From positions 1 through 38,692 of the forward strand of contig JAAETT010000550.1 in assembly GCA_024228115.1 (NCBI GenBank): a stretch of DNA of 38,692 nt. The letters run 5' to 3'. Position numbers and translations under genes: made by a program. The stretch comes from a bacterium (GTDB taxonomy: Bacteria; Myxococcota_A; UBA9160; UBA6930). The stretch's first letter is position 1. Each line of letters opens with the position of its first letter. The notes under the pieces were generated by a model. That model ran no database searches. It was given only the letters and a program-made list of their open reading frames with translations, and had not been told where the DNA came from. This document shows positions 38,511 to 38,692 of the stretch, one piece after another.

Positions 38511-38692
38511 ATGGCAAGGACTGAACGAGCGACGCGGCGCATCGAGACCGAGGCGGAACGCTCCGCCCTCATCCAGGACGTGATCCGAGAGATGGGCGAA
38601 CGGCTCGCGACCCCGGTCGGCGAGCGGCAGGTCACGCCGAAGGGGCTCCCGGTGATTGAGCCATACGAGGTCGCGATCACCTACCGTGGGGA
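38511..38692 (+). CDS. Hypothetical phage protein (5' part; gene spans the circular join)
   Basis: This is the 5' part of the 186-residue gene that continues at base 1. The ATG has TAGGAGGCAGCCAC upstream, a strong ribosome site. The first residues are MARTERATRRIETEAERSAL, a basic to acidic helix. In a linear reading the last 141 bases duplicate the window start. Confidence 0.75.
   Translation, partial: MARTERATRRIETEAERSALIQDVIREMGERLATPVGERQVTPKGLPVIEPYEVAITYRG
38552..38692. repeat. Terminal direct repeat, right copy (circular overlap)
   Basis: This is the second copy of the exact 141-base repeat that also opens the window. Removing one copy leaves a circle of 38,551 bp. No cos-like or long terminal repeat structure is visible at the join, so circular permutation by headful packaging is plausible but not shown. 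Confidence 0.95.

Noticed and set aside
38470-38692. Cohesive-end (cos) site near the ends
   Set aside because: The repeat lies inside a gene, and no inverted repeats or terminase-binding array are visible.

Overview
The window reads as one complete, circularly permuted genome of a tailed bacteriophage with a long non-contractile tail (siphovirus-like). The first 141 bases are repeated exactly at the end (1-141 = 38552-38692), so the unique genome is about 38,551 bp and one gene spans the join. DNA is GC-rich, almost fully coding, with strong AGGAGG-type ribosome sites, many ATGA/TAATG stop-start overlaps and sigma70-like promoters. The host is therefore a GC-rich bacterium with a lipoprotein export pathway; nothing in the sequence fixes its phylum.

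Rightward structural block (about 35.5 kb through the join to 22.8 kb): two small Cys-rich proteins, two HTH small-terminase-like proteins, the large terminase, small unknowns, an M15 peptidase endolysin, and a portal fused to a MuF-like head morphogenesis domain. After a short regulatory gap come a Mu gpI-like protease with an internal scaffold start, a decoration protein, the major capsid protein, a triple-repeat virion protein, a coiled-coil/TM protein, and Mu gp36-like and gpG-like connector/completion proteins. Next are a tail terminator candidate, two tandem tail-tube-like paralogues, tail assembly chaperones joined by a -1 frameshift on GGGAAAC, the tape measure, a distal tail protein carrying a carbohydrate-binding-like insert and a hub protein. 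A glycosylation module then interrupts the tail operon (a double GT-B glycosyltransferase, a CgeB-like glycosyltransferase and a methyltransferase-like protein), before a last structural protein.

Leftward block (28.9 kb down to 22.8 kb): an early operon led by an unknown gene and a RecT/Bet annealing protein, then small unknowns, an unusual structured leader with a tRNA-like element, an orphan DNA methyltransferase and a DUF3850/ASCH protein. It starts from a promoter at 28968-28996 that is back to back with a rightward promoter at 29023-29051.

Rightward early block: a three-gene cassette (MerR-like HTH, a lipoprotein with a dockerin-like calcium loop, a zinc ribbon protein) closed by a 16-bp perfect hairpin. 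It is followed by a replication module with a lambda-like plan: a winged-helix initiator whose own coding sequence contains five 22-bp palindromic iterons, then a DnaC-like helicase loader. Downstream are small proteins, a RusA-like resolvase, an HNH endonuclease and a second orphan DNA methyltransferase, leading into the packaging genes. No integrase, partition genes or convincing CI-type repressor were recognised, so a lytic lifestyle is the simplest reading. No intergenic gap exceeds 300 bases.
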